A stretch of 64,000 nt of DNA from positions 15,481,216 to 15,545,215 of the forward strand of contig CM060849.1 of NCBI GenBank assembly GCA_030737835.1. The letters are read 5' to 3'. Source of the stretch: Acorus gramineus. Lineage: Eukaryota; Streptophyta; Magnoliopsida; Acorales; Acoraceae. Below the pieces are notes generated by a model. It did no database searches. It saw nothing but the letters and a program-made list of their open reading frames with translations, and was not told where the DNA came from. Below, piece by piece: positions 35,235-45,432 of this stretch; the stretch's first letter is position 1; every line of letters begins with the position of its first letter. Both the position numbers and the translations under genes were made by a program.

Positions 35235-36061
35235 GATTTTTTTGTGAGTTGCCTGACTAAACTCTGGATTTAGTCGTGTCGACACATTCGAGAGCGTCAT
35301 CATGACTAAGGATTCGGATTCGGATTCGGATTCAAATTCACGGGTCCCACAGGCGGCCCATATCCGTCCCGGTGCGACACGTCAGCCCTGACATGACACG
35401 TGTCGCGGTGAAGATTTTTACCTCCACAGTCACAAAAACTCTAATTTTAAGAAACAAATAGAAAATCTCACCAAAGAAGAGAGAACATAATACAAAAACA
35501 ATGGTTCAGATCGAACAAAAATCTTTTCTACAGTGACGACGGGAGAGAGCAACAAACGGCGTTGACTGGACTGGTGACGTCGGCGACGGGAGAGGAGAAG
35601 GCTGGATGAAGATGTCAATGAGGAGAAGTAATGAAGGATGAGAGGCTGGATCGAAGTGGACGAGTAGGGTTTTAGATTTGCAAATAAGTGCATGGACATA
35701 TGTTCTTTTATGTTAAATGGAGGAGGGGTACATTGGTCTTTTTATTATATTGGGTTAACATAACCACTGGAGTTGGTTAGTTAGATAATGGTAGGGTGGT
35801 ATGTGCATTATTTGACACAATTGAGGGTGTTATATGGACTTTTGAAAATATGAGGGGGAGATATAGATATACGATAAAAATCAGGGGGTTACATGCATAT
35901 AACCAAATTTTTTATATGGCATATATGAATTGAATATAACATCTTAAAGTTCTAAGAAAAAAAATATTTCTGCAAATTATTTTCAGTACCGTCAAACACC
36001 AAATTTGTTTTTTTATTTTCTTGAAAATTTTCGTCCACGGTGAAATAAATTTTACAAGAAT
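35235..36061. mobile_element. Right-end fragment of the 19151-21926 element, 3' of A3
   Basis: It matches from about 21255 onwards, including the GATTCGGATTC region (with two extra repeats here), the segment with GACACGTGTCGCGG and the terminal AGGGGGTTACATGCATATAA. It then continues into the shared A-gene 3' flank at about 35905. The left part of the element, including the tandem repeats, is missing at the junction with the SUD1 intron. Confidence 0.75.
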
Positions 36062-37417
36062 TCATATATCCCCTGAAACCGAAACCGCTGACATGAACTC
36101 CGGATCCGCTTCAAAGGCGGCCATGTATTCCGGCTTCAGACATATCTCGAGAACCACGCTTCCCCCTCCCTCCCTCCCAGGATACGCCGACACCTTCCCG
36201 TCGAACTTGTTCGCGCTACCGCTCCGCGCCGCAACCGCCCTCCCCCACCCGAACTCGCACCCATACATGTCGAACCTCGGCGAGCTCCCAACCATGATAC
36301 TGTGCACATCGAACCCACTCAACCAGTACGTCATCGGCGCCTCCAGCCACCGCTTCAACCCCTCCCTGATCGCCCCGTCGTCGTGCGCGGCCACCATCCG
36401 GTTCAGCGTCCTCGCCGCCCACCCGAGGTCGTTTCCCAGAACCTCCCCCGCCGTCGACATGGTCGGCGCCGCGTTGATGGCGTTCCCGAAGTAGTCCGCT
36501 GACAGGCGCGGCCTCAGCCTCGACCGGTTCTCGATTGCCAGGCGACACCCACTCTTCTGTTCGCACGGCTGGCCCCGCGCGCGCGCTATGCACCTCCACA
36601 CGAGAGCACATAGCGACTGGAAGGACGATATTGTGGCGGCGGAGGTGGCACTGTTTTCACGGCCATCGCCTTGAGCGCCGCAATCGACTCGGACGAGAAG
36701 TGGAAGATCCTCTCTCTCAGCACGGGCGGGGAGAATCTCTCGATGAACTTGTCGGGGTCTGTGAAGGGGACCTTGATTCGGTTGTTCCCGTCGATGAACC
36801 ACCTCTCCAGGACCGGCGGACGGTTAATGCTGAATTGGGTCTCTGCTCCTCCGACGCCTGCTCTGCATATCTCGGCCCACGCGTTGAAGAAATGCCAGAA
36901 AGACGTGCCGTCACCGACGACGTGGTTGAACGAGCACCCGACGAAGACCCCGTCGACAAGCTCCGTGAGCTGCACCGAGAGGAGGGGGAGGGTGTGGCCG
37001 TCGTGGTTCACCGCCGCGTCAGGCGTGAAAAACGATTTCACGAAGTCAGGCACGTCGCGCGGGGTGAGTACGTCCGCCACGCTCGCGCCATCCGCGACCG
37101 CGCGGGTGAATTCGGCGCCCGTGTCGTTGCAGTCGATGTAGATTAACACGCGCCCGTCATCTTCGTCGGGTTTTTCGGTGACGAGACGGCCCGCGAGGGG
37201 AGGGAAATGGCGGAGGGCGACGGAGAGGGAGGTTTGGAGGGCGTCGGCGATGGCCGGGACAGGGAGGGGAGGCCGGTGGAAGAGGAGGCCCTTTTGGATG
37301 TAGTGGGCTGAGAGCATGGCGAGGTCCCACGCGGAGAGATCACAGCTAGCGCGCGCGCGCCGAAGGGGAGGCGGGTTTGATGGTGCATTTGGAGATGGTG
37401 CGCACTGTGGTTTCCAT
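36062..37417 (-). pseudogene. BAHD acyltransferase A3, two 4-bp frameshifts
   Basis: Aligned to A1/A4 it is full length, but two indels break it. A 4-bp insertion in the GC run near 37347-37352 (GCTAGCGCGCG in place of GCGCGCG) shifts the frame after about residue 22. A 4-bp deletion near 36660 (CACGGCCATCGCC in place of CACGCTTCGCCTTCGCC) shifts it at about residue 249. HVVGD and EFGWG remain but lie in different frames. Translation from the normal start ends at 37143. An internal ATG at 37317 opens a 243-codon frame without the N-terminal strand or the C-terminal half. The TATA region is conserved at 37482-37499, so a transcript is possible but no complete enzyme. Confidence 0.92.
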
Positions 37418-37740
37418 TTTTATTTTTAATACAAAGTTTCACAGGGGTTGGCTTTGTGTGTGTCACTTGAATTGTTCTCTTTTTTATAAGAGATTTATAA
37501 TGCATGGTCAGTGTATGTGGGTCCTTCGAAGTTTAATTGGAAATGCAGCGTCAAATTGAAGGGTGTTAGGTAGTGTTGAGACCGGATCCAATCCGGTCAG
37601 TATCGAACTAGACACTCATTTAATCGAACTGCACAACGTATAAATCGAACTTCACAATCATTTGTTTGATATATATTTCACTCTCATATTGCATACAGAT
37701 GATACTTAGGAATTAATATTTTCTCCAATAGCTGATTGGA
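37418..37740. promoter_or_regulatory. A3 upstream region with TATA motifs and half of the fold-back
   Basis: It retains TATAAAA (37482-37488) and TATAAAT on the minus strand, then the left arm and loop of the fold-back found upstream of A1 and A6. At about 37745 (GGATCCAATA) the match ends and unrelated sequence begins, so the right arm is lost. Confidence 0.55.
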
Positions 37741-38259
37741 TCCAATATCTTGATTTACATATATATGTAAATATTAAATATATTATTTATATATATGTTA
37801 AGAGAGATGAAGAGTTTGAGTAAAAATATTTTTTTTCAATCCATCTATATTGGGATTAGGGGAATACCACCTCTTGAGTGAAATTCTCAATTTCTCTAAT
37901 CAAATATTTACAATCTCACTCTCTCAAACCCAACCCTTCTTTTAAAATTTATCTAAACAATTTATTAATCTAGATTTCTCAATCCAAATTCAGCCACCCA
38001 ATATTCGGCTCCTATCCAAACAGGCCGTAAAGTTTATAATGGTTTGGATTTTTCCGTAGTGTTGTTTTACTTTATTAAATTGAACTATTCTAAATTCATC
38101 AAATCAATATCCATCTGTGATAAATAGAATCATTTCATCTGATTAATTTAAGATTGTATTAATCATGTAAACAAAAAAAAAAAAAAAAAAGTGTACAAAA
38201 AAAAACGCAAGATGATCCCGTTCTTTGGCCCGTTTGTGTTGAAGGTGGGGACTTCGGCA
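37741..38259. other. AT-rich spacer, nothing recognised
   Basis: No gene or clear transposon end was seen. A poly(A) run lies near 38172. Confidence 0.4.
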
Positions 38260-38998
38260 TTTACATATCATTAGTATATCTTAATACATATTTTATTTTT
38301 TATAATAATATTTATTTCAATAAATTTATATTTTTTTAAAAAGAAATAATGAAAGCGCAGGGATGCGCACAGAACTATCATTTTCCTTATGAATTATGAT
38401 CAAGGGCCCACTGCAACCCCATCATGGGCTATTTGGTCTTGGGGAGAGGTTATCTTGTAGGGTTGGACTTCAATTAAATCGGACGGCCTTAAATTTGTCA
38501 AATAAAATTAAAATATTTTCATTTTAATTAATGAATTTAAAAATATTTTATTTATGTAAATAAAAATAAGCATACAAAAATAAAGTAAGAGGATCCCAAT
38601 CTTGTCTATGAATGCAAAAAGAAGGGGACTCAGCCCGATTAAGCAGGACAAAAATTGATTCTTGAGATTGAGTACTAATACCGCGATACGTTGTCTGGAA
38701 ACTAATATCTTTTGCAAAATTAGATAATCGAATTCTAGATGGATATTTTTGACCTTCGAGCCTTGTTATTTCAGATTTTGCATTTTATGTTTTATACAAC
38801 AGTCAACAAAATAGTTTTTTTTTTTTTTTTGTGAAAATGCTCACTGCTAGTATTTTCATAAAGAATTAATTGTTTTAATTAATTCAAGTATAAGTTGAAC
38901 TTGAGAATTGGTATCAAATGAGGATTAAAAAAAATCGATTTTGATTTAGATGAACTCCCAGATGACAACCAAACACTACCCGCATCCTTCTTACCCCT
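38260..38998. repeat. Dispersed repeat, right copy (inverted at 10945-12110)
   Basis: This is the uninterrupted counterpart of 10945-12180 and, in part, of 5160-5430. The end, ACCCGCATCCTTCTTACCCC at 38979-38998, is the empty target site of the Mutator-like element found at 9575-10935. No coding sequence recognised. Confidence 0.7.
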
Positions 38999-39062
38999 TG
39001 TAAAAGGGCTCTAATACTCTCAACACTTAAAAGTAGATACTCTTTAAGAAGATGCATAATGT

Positions 39063-39198
39063 AATTCTAACATATGGAACCTCTAATAGAACATTCATAT
39101 TGAATTGATAATTTTTTAAAAACTGGAATTAATTCTAACATATGGAACCTCTAATAGAACATTCATATTGAATTGATAATTTTTTAAAAACTGGATTA
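39063..39198. repeat. 68-bp tandem duplication
   Basis: AATTCTAACATATGGAACCT and the bases after it up to AAAAACTGGA occur twice in a row, with no internal difference seen. Confidence 0.9.
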
Positions 39199-39391
39199 TG
39201 GATTGATTAAATCAGTTAGTTCTTAATTCAGAGTTACGATTAATTACTTGAGAAAATATTATATTTAATTAAAAAATAGATTTTATTCAATAAAATAATG
39301 CTATAATAATTTATTGAGATTTAAGACTAGAAAATTATGTAAAAAATTTCTAAACCATTTCATATTTTTATAAATTAGTTATTTAATTGTA

Positions 39392-40348
39392 GGGTTAAAG
39401 ACATCTAAATCCCTACAAACATGGAAAAACCCATATAAGTCCCTACTAAAATTAGAACAGACGTACGAGTCCCTGAAAACTCAGAAAAACCCAATTATCA
39501 TCCCTAAGTTAAATTTCCATCCAAACTTAACGGAATATTCCCAGAATATTCTGTCACATATAATTGTGTTGACATTGAAGTCCTTATAAACAGTCATAAA
39601 GACAAATTAGTCCCTGCAAAAGATAAAATTACCCCTGAAAGACTTTTACATTAAATTGTATACACATTGCAGTCCCTATAAACAATCATAAAGACAAATT
39701 AGTCCTTGCAAAAGATAAAATTGCCTCTAAAAGATTTTTACATTTAATTGGATAGACATTACAGTCCTTATAAATAATCGTAAAGACAAATTGGTATATG
39801 TAAAAGACAAAAATGCCCCTGAAGAATTTTTACATTTAATTGTGTAGAAATTGCAATATTTTAGAGGGTATTTAATTTTTAAATTGCAATGTCTGCACAA
39901 TTAAATGTAAAAATCCTTCAAGGGTATTTTTGTCTTTTAGAATGACCAATTTGTCTTCACGATTGTTTATAAGGACTGTAATGTCTATTCAATTACATGT
40001 AAAAGTCTTTCAAGGGCAATTTTGTCTTTTGCGGAGACTAATTTGTCTTTATGATTATTTATAGGAACTACAATATATACACAATTTAATGTAAAAGTCT
40101 TTTAGGGGCAATTTTATCTTTTGCACGGACTAATTTGTCTTTATAACTGTTTATAAGGACTTCAATGTCTACACAATTATATGTGATGGAATATTCTAGG
40201 AATATTCCGTTACATTTGGATGGAAATTTAACTCAGGGATGATAATTTGATTTTTCTGAGTTTTCAAGGACTCGTACGTCTATCCTAATTTTAGTAGGGA
40301 CTTATATAGGTTTTCTCATGTTTGTAGGGACTTAAATGTCTTTATCTC
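39392..40348. mobile_element. Complete fold-back element, ~957 bp palindrome
   Basis: The two arms of about 480 bp are inverted repeats meeting near 39870. The left end GGGTTAAAGACATCTAAATC mirrors the right end GACTTAAATGTCTTTAT. Within each arm ~110-bp units (TTAGTCCYTGCAAAAGATAA, then ACATTAAATTGTA) are repeated three to four times. No coding capacity. One arm alone is found at 7826-8314. Confidence 0.85.
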
Positions 40349-41199
40349 TTAATAGTAATGAATAGTTTATTATGTTAGGATAATGTCATAGTTCAAATTC
40401 GGATAACCCAATGGTTGAACAATTGATCTTTAACCCATTCACTTTTTATGTTCAATATTAGTTTGATTTTTATAACATTGATCCCCATTGTAAACGGGTT
40501 AGGGTCAATCCCAAGGAATGACTGTGTGACATTTTTGTATGTAGAAGCTGAACTCTCAAACCTAATTAACGTAGCGTGAAACAGTAAAAAAAGATCCAAC
40601 AAAAGTTGAAATCTTATAAACTTCTTGAATGCATACCAAATCCTTAAATCCGTAAGAAATAAAACCCCAAAAGAGAGGAAATTCAAAATATTATTAATAA
40701 TAAACTGAAAACGGTAGGTTACAAGTCTTCTTTTTATACTAATAATAGAAAATTAAAAATTACTACAAATAGTAAAAATCAAAATAATTTATAACTGAAT
40801 TTATGAGATCTTGAATGATCATATGAATTGATAGAGATCAATTCCGATTTGTTAATTATGAGAAAGATATCACAAATCTAAAACTTATTAAAAATTAAAA
40901 TAGTAATGTGGGTGACCAATTTTCAGGCTACCCAATGCGGGTCGGGTCGGGGGTCTCATCAGATCCTACCCGACAAGACGATGACCAGTCCGACTCAAAC
41001 CGAAACAAACTCGGCCCAAACACGATAAACTACAGCAGACCAAGTCAGTATTTCTCAACTCACACACAGCCCTAATCTTCTTAGATATATTGCATTGACT
41101 ACAATTTAAATTCATTCAATGTTGATATATAACACCAAATCAAGTCATCATTGATTTTGTCCACATAATCCCCACCAAATATAGATTTACATATCAACT
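40349..41199. other. AT-rich spacer, nothing recognised
   Basis: No gene supported. A 97-codon minus-strand ORF (40393-40686) is AT-rich and has no known domain. Confidence 0.4.
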
Positions 41200-41470
41200 C
41201 ATAATTGACCAAATCTTATGCTTTTATCTATTATCTCCACACTAATGACTGATGGATTCTTGTCCGTCCGATGGAGAAGAGTCAATCAGAAACCCTAATC
41301 ACAGTAAATCCTTTATAAATGGAGGGCAAGAACACACACAGAAGGTATGCACAATTTCTTTTTGGTTAAAACCCTTTTTCGGCCACTTGGACTGACTTGA
41401 GTGTAGGAGGGTCTTTCACAGGTCCCCAACTCCCTGTGTCCACAGCGTTCAAGGAGTGCTCTCTGGCGGA
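41200..41470 (+). mobile_element. Possible gypsy-type LTR remnant
   Basis: A TTTATAAATGGAGG TATA-like motif near 41311 is followed by ACTTGAGTGTAGGAGGGTC and TTTCACAGGT, an arrangement common in the R/U5 part of plant gypsy LTRs. No ends, target duplication or coding sequence could be defined. Confidence 0.35.
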
Positions 41471-43547
41471 ATAGATGGAGGAGAATGGAAGAGGCCGGAT
41501 CCGTTTACCCAAACCCAGTAAGCAAAATTTCTGCCCCTCCAAGTAAAATTGCTAATTTGAAGGCCTAAAAAAAGGAATTTTTGAAAGCTAAGAATTATTA
41601 GTTGTATTACAACTAATCCAAAAAATCTTCTTCATATCTTTCTCCATGTAAAATTTCGTGTGATTCCAAGATCGTCATTCTTAATTTGTAATTTATTTGG
41701 TGGACTTCTTCTGGTGGTCCTACCTGCATAATCTGTCCTACATCACTAATGTCTCGTAATTGTAAGTTATGTTGTTAATCATTTTGACAATGTTTGAACC
41801 CAAGCATATCATTTTTGAGAAGAAAATGTTATATTCAGTTATTTTTACAATCACAAATGCAATCCCCACATATTTTTATTTTTTAAAATCTTATACATTA
41901 TGGCCTAGTTTGGTAAAGGAATAAATATTTATGATAAGTTAGTCTAATTTATGAGGATAAAAATACCATTATTTTTATTCATATTTACATGTGGTTATGA
42001 ATTTTGTTATCTCCATTTTTTTTTGTTCTTATCCTTAACTTTGCATTTGAATCACATGATGTAAAATATATGATAACTTCAAAAAAAAAATTAAAAATAT
42101 CAAGTCTACCCTTTCTAGTAAAAGTGCATTAATATTGTTGATTTTGGTTTTATGAAATTTTTTGTTTTTATTTTTTTGGGAATGACGGTCATAATTGTTA
42201 TTCATGTTTTACAAAATGACGTTAAAAATGGGGATAAAGTCCATTCCACCTTTTATCTAGAACAGAATATCTCCACTTTTTCTCTCAAAATACAGACAAT
42301 TGTCCATGTTTTATAATTTTTTTTCTTATGTCATATGGGATAACATGTGATTTAACTTAATTATTTCTCTATCCCAACCCCATATCCCAATGCCAAACCA
42401 GGCCTATCTAATGAAGTATTTATTTTTACAAAAAAAAATGAATAGACTTCAATAAATTGAATGATGTCATTTATATAAATGTAAAAACTTGTTATATATA
42501 TAAGATTGTATAACAAAATTCTATCAGGCAAGGTCAATTTCTCCACACAAAACAGCTGCCAAACTATTGCATTTCTTGGTCAAACACAAAATCAAACTTA
42601 CCTTCTAATAAAATAAAATAGAGGCCCCTTGTTGTCAAAGTCCACAGCTTAGCACTCGTGTTGCGATTTTATTAAAAGTCGATAGATTGGTGCGATTTTA
42701 TAACTAAAGCTTTTCTTGGAGCTCACAGCAAGAGTAGCCTGAATTCAATTGGAAGAATTTCTGAAAAACGTGTTGTTCAACAACCATTGAAAGTGAGAAG
42801 TTCTTTTTTTTTTTTTTAGCGATAAAATGACAAATTCTTGGGATAACTCTTTTGTGATTACTAATTCACTGGACTGTTTCCACATGTTTTATATGATAAT
42901 GACCGAATGATGACCCAGTGCCATGACTGAAATTGATGCTAAGCATATCCTGTATATTCTTTCCTCTTTTTTTTCCCTTTCATCCCATTGGCAACTTGTG
43001 TCAACAAATTGAATTCTCATTCCAAATTTTAATCACAATCAATTTGTAAATATGCACTGTCCGTTTAGATACAGAATATAATTTATTCTTAAGTGTACAG
43101 TTGTTCTGACATAAGTGAATATAAGATAAAGTGATTTTGTGTTTCGTTGTGGTTTAAATTATTCTTGTTAAAAAACATAATAATAAAAATTTTGTTGTTT
43201 GGGTAAAATGAGAATAAAGTGCGGATAAAGATTTATAAAATATGAAAAAATAATGATGGTTGATTTGACAGGTGATTTATTAGAGATGATGACAGTTGAT
43301 TTAACCGTGAGCCCACATATTCTTTGGATGGAATAATCTGGGATAACTTTAATTCCAGGAGTTAGTTGGAATTAATATACCAGTTTATTTCGACATAGTT
43401 TATCCCTAGATATTTCCTGCATTCAAACAACAAAAAACACATATTCTGTTATATTCTCACTTATTTTCAGAGCTATTATATATCCAAATACAGATAAACG
43501 TTTAAAAATTGACTTCAGTGATACAAACGGGTATACCGTATACCTTT
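41471..43547. other. AT-rich spacer left of unit 2
   Basis: It contains the inverted relative (42540-42760) of 18080-18300. At 43020-43530 it holds a sequence like 18990-19150, the flank of unit 1 before its transposon. No gene recognised; the 61-codon ORF at 42361-42546 has no support. Confidence 0.45.
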
Positions 43548-43700
43548 TATATGGCATATATGAATTGAATATAACATCTCAACGTTTTAAGAAAAACAAA
43601 TATTTCTGCAAATTATTTTCAATAGCGTCAAACACAAAATTTGTTTTTTTTTATTTTCTTGAAAAATTTTCATCCACGGTGAAATAAATTTTACAAGAAT

Positions 43701-45056
43701 TCAAACATCCCCTGAAACCGACACCGCTGACATGAACTCCGGATCCGCTTCAAAGGCGGCCATGTATTCCGGCTTCAGACATATCTCAAGAACCACGCTT
43801 CCCCCTCCTTCCCTCCCCGGATACGCCGACACCTTCCCGTCGAACTTGCTCGCGCGCCCGCTCCGCGCCGCAACCGCCCTCCCCCACCCGAACTCGCACC
43901 CATACATGTCGAACCTCGGCGAGCTCCCAACCATGATACTGTACACATCGAACCCACTCAACCAGTACGTCATCGGCGCCTCCAGCCACCGCTTCAACCC
44001 CTCCCTGATCGCCCCGTCGTCGTGCGCGGCCACCATCCGGTTCAGCGTCCTCGCCGCCCACCCGAGGTCGTTTCCCAGAACCTCCCCCGCCGTCGACATG
44101 GTCGGCGCCGCGTTGATGGCGTTCCCGAAGTAGTCCGCTGACAGGCGCGGCCTCAGCCTCGACCGGTTCTCGATTGCCAGGCGACACCCACTCTTCTGTT
44201 CGCACGGCTGGCCCCGCGCGCGCGCTATGCACCTCCACACGAGAGCACATAGCGACTGGAAGGACGATATTGTGGCGGCGGAGGTGGCACTGTTTTCACG
44301 CTTCGCCTTCGCCTTGAGCGCCGCAATCGACTCGGACGAGAAGTGAAAGATCCTCTCTCTCAGCACGGGCGGGGAGAATTTCTCGATGAACTTGTTGGGG
44401 TCTGTGAAGGGGACCTTGATTCGGTTGTTTCCGTCGATGAACCACCTCTCCAGGACCGGAGGACGGTTAATGCTGAATTGGGTCTCTGCTCCTCCGACGC
44501 CTGCTCTGCATATCTCGGCCCACGCGTTGAAGAAATGCCAGAAAGACGTGCCGTCACCGACGACGTGGTTGAACGAGCACCCGACGAAGACCCCGTCGAC
44601 AAGCTCCGTGAGCTGCACCGAGAGGAGGGGGAGGGTGTGGCCGTCGTGGTTCACCGCCGCGTCAGGCGTGAAAAACGATTTCACGAAGTCAGGCACGTCG
44701 CGCGGGGTGAGTACGTCCGCCACGCTCGCGCCATCCGCGACCGCGCGCGTGAATTCGGCGCCCGTGTCGTTGCAGTCGATGTAGATTAACACGCGATCGT
44801 CATCTTCGTCGGGTTTTTCGGTGACGAGACGGCCCGCGAGGGGAGGGAAGTGGCGGAGGGCGACAGAGAGGGAGGTTTGGAGGGCGTCGGCGATGGCCGG
44901 GACAGGGAGGGTAGGGCGGTGGAAGAGGAGGCCCTTTTGGATGTAGTGGGCTGAGAGCATGGCGAGGTCCCACGCGGAGAGGTCACAGCGCGCGCGCGCC
45001 GAAGGGGAGGCGGGTTTGATGGTGCATTTGGAGATGGTGCGCACTGTGGTTTCCAT
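43701..45056 (-). CDS. BAHD acyltransferase A4 (At3g50280/EPS1-like)
   Basis: Intact and intronless, 451 residues, a close copy of A1. Catalytic HVVGD (H164, D168) and EFGWG (388-392) are intact. Differences from A1 include A28 for E, T49 for P, N221 for D, K226 for R, P229 for S, E352-G353 for Q-W, Y372 for H, and several residues near 397-403 just after EFGWG. The pattern is mosaic: it shares T49 with A6, but P229 and E352-G353 with A3. TATA motifs lie at 45120-45134 on the minus strand. Unlike A1 and A6, its upstream region has lost the right arm of the fold-back and carries a patchwork filler at about 45350, so its distal promoter differs. Substrate not inferable. Confidence 0.93.
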   Translation of the reverse strand: METTVRTISKCTIKPASPSARARCDLSAWDLAMLSAHYIQKGLLFHRPTLPVPAIADALQTSLSVALRHFPPLAGRLVTEKPDEDDDRVLIYIDCNDTGAEFTRAVADGASVADVLTPRDVPDFVKSFFTPDAAVNHDGHTLPLLSVQLTELVDGVFVGCSFNHVVGDGTSFWHFFNAWAEICRAGVGGAETQFSINRPPVLERWFIDGNNRIKVPFTDPNKFIEKFSPPVLRERIFHFSSESIAALKAKAKRENSATSAATISSFQSLCALVWRCIARARGQPCEQKSGCRLAIENRSRLRPRLSADYFGNAINAAPTMSTAGEVLGNDLGWAARTLNRMVAAHDDGAIREGLKRWLEAPMTYWLSGFDVYSIMVGSSPRFDMYGCEFGWGRAVAARSGRASKFDGKVSAYPGREGGGSVVLEICLKPEYMAAFEADPEFMSAVSVSGDV

Positions 45057-45119
45057 TTTTATTTTTAATACAAAGTTTCACAGGGGTTGGCTTTGTGTGT
45101 GTCACTTGAATTGTTCTCT

Positions 45120-45134
45120 TTTTATAAGAGATTT
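45120..45134 (-). promoter_or_regulatory. TATA region of A4
   Basis: TATAAAA and TATAAAT on the minus strand, 64-78 nt upstream of the ATG. The T-run next to it is two bases shorter than in A1. Confidence 0.5.
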
Positions 45135-45349
45135 ATAATGCATGGTCAGTGTATGTGGGTTCTTCGAAGTTTAATTGGAAATGCAGCGTCAAATTGAAGT
45201 GCGTTAGGTAGTGTTGAGACCGGATCCAATCCGATCAGTATCGAACTAGACACTCCTTTAATTGAACTTCACAACATATAAATCGAACTCCACAATTATT
45301 TGTTTGGTATATATGCAGATAATACTTAGGAAATAATATTTTCTCCGAT

Positions 45350-45432
45350 AGGTAGTGTTGAGACCGGATACCGCCAAAATTGAAGTGCGTCAAATTGAAG
45401 TGCGTCAGGTAGTGTTGAGACCGGATACCGCC
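45350..45432. repeat. Patchwork filler at a deletion junction upstream of A4
   Basis: GGTAGTGTTGAGACCGGATA occurs twice here, separated by two copies of TTGAAGTGCGTCA. All pieces are copies of sequence at 45189-45225, ~130 bp away, and the GGATACCGCCA ends match 45487. Unit 1 has about 900 bp (23745-24650) at this place that unit 2 lacks. Confidence 0.75.
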
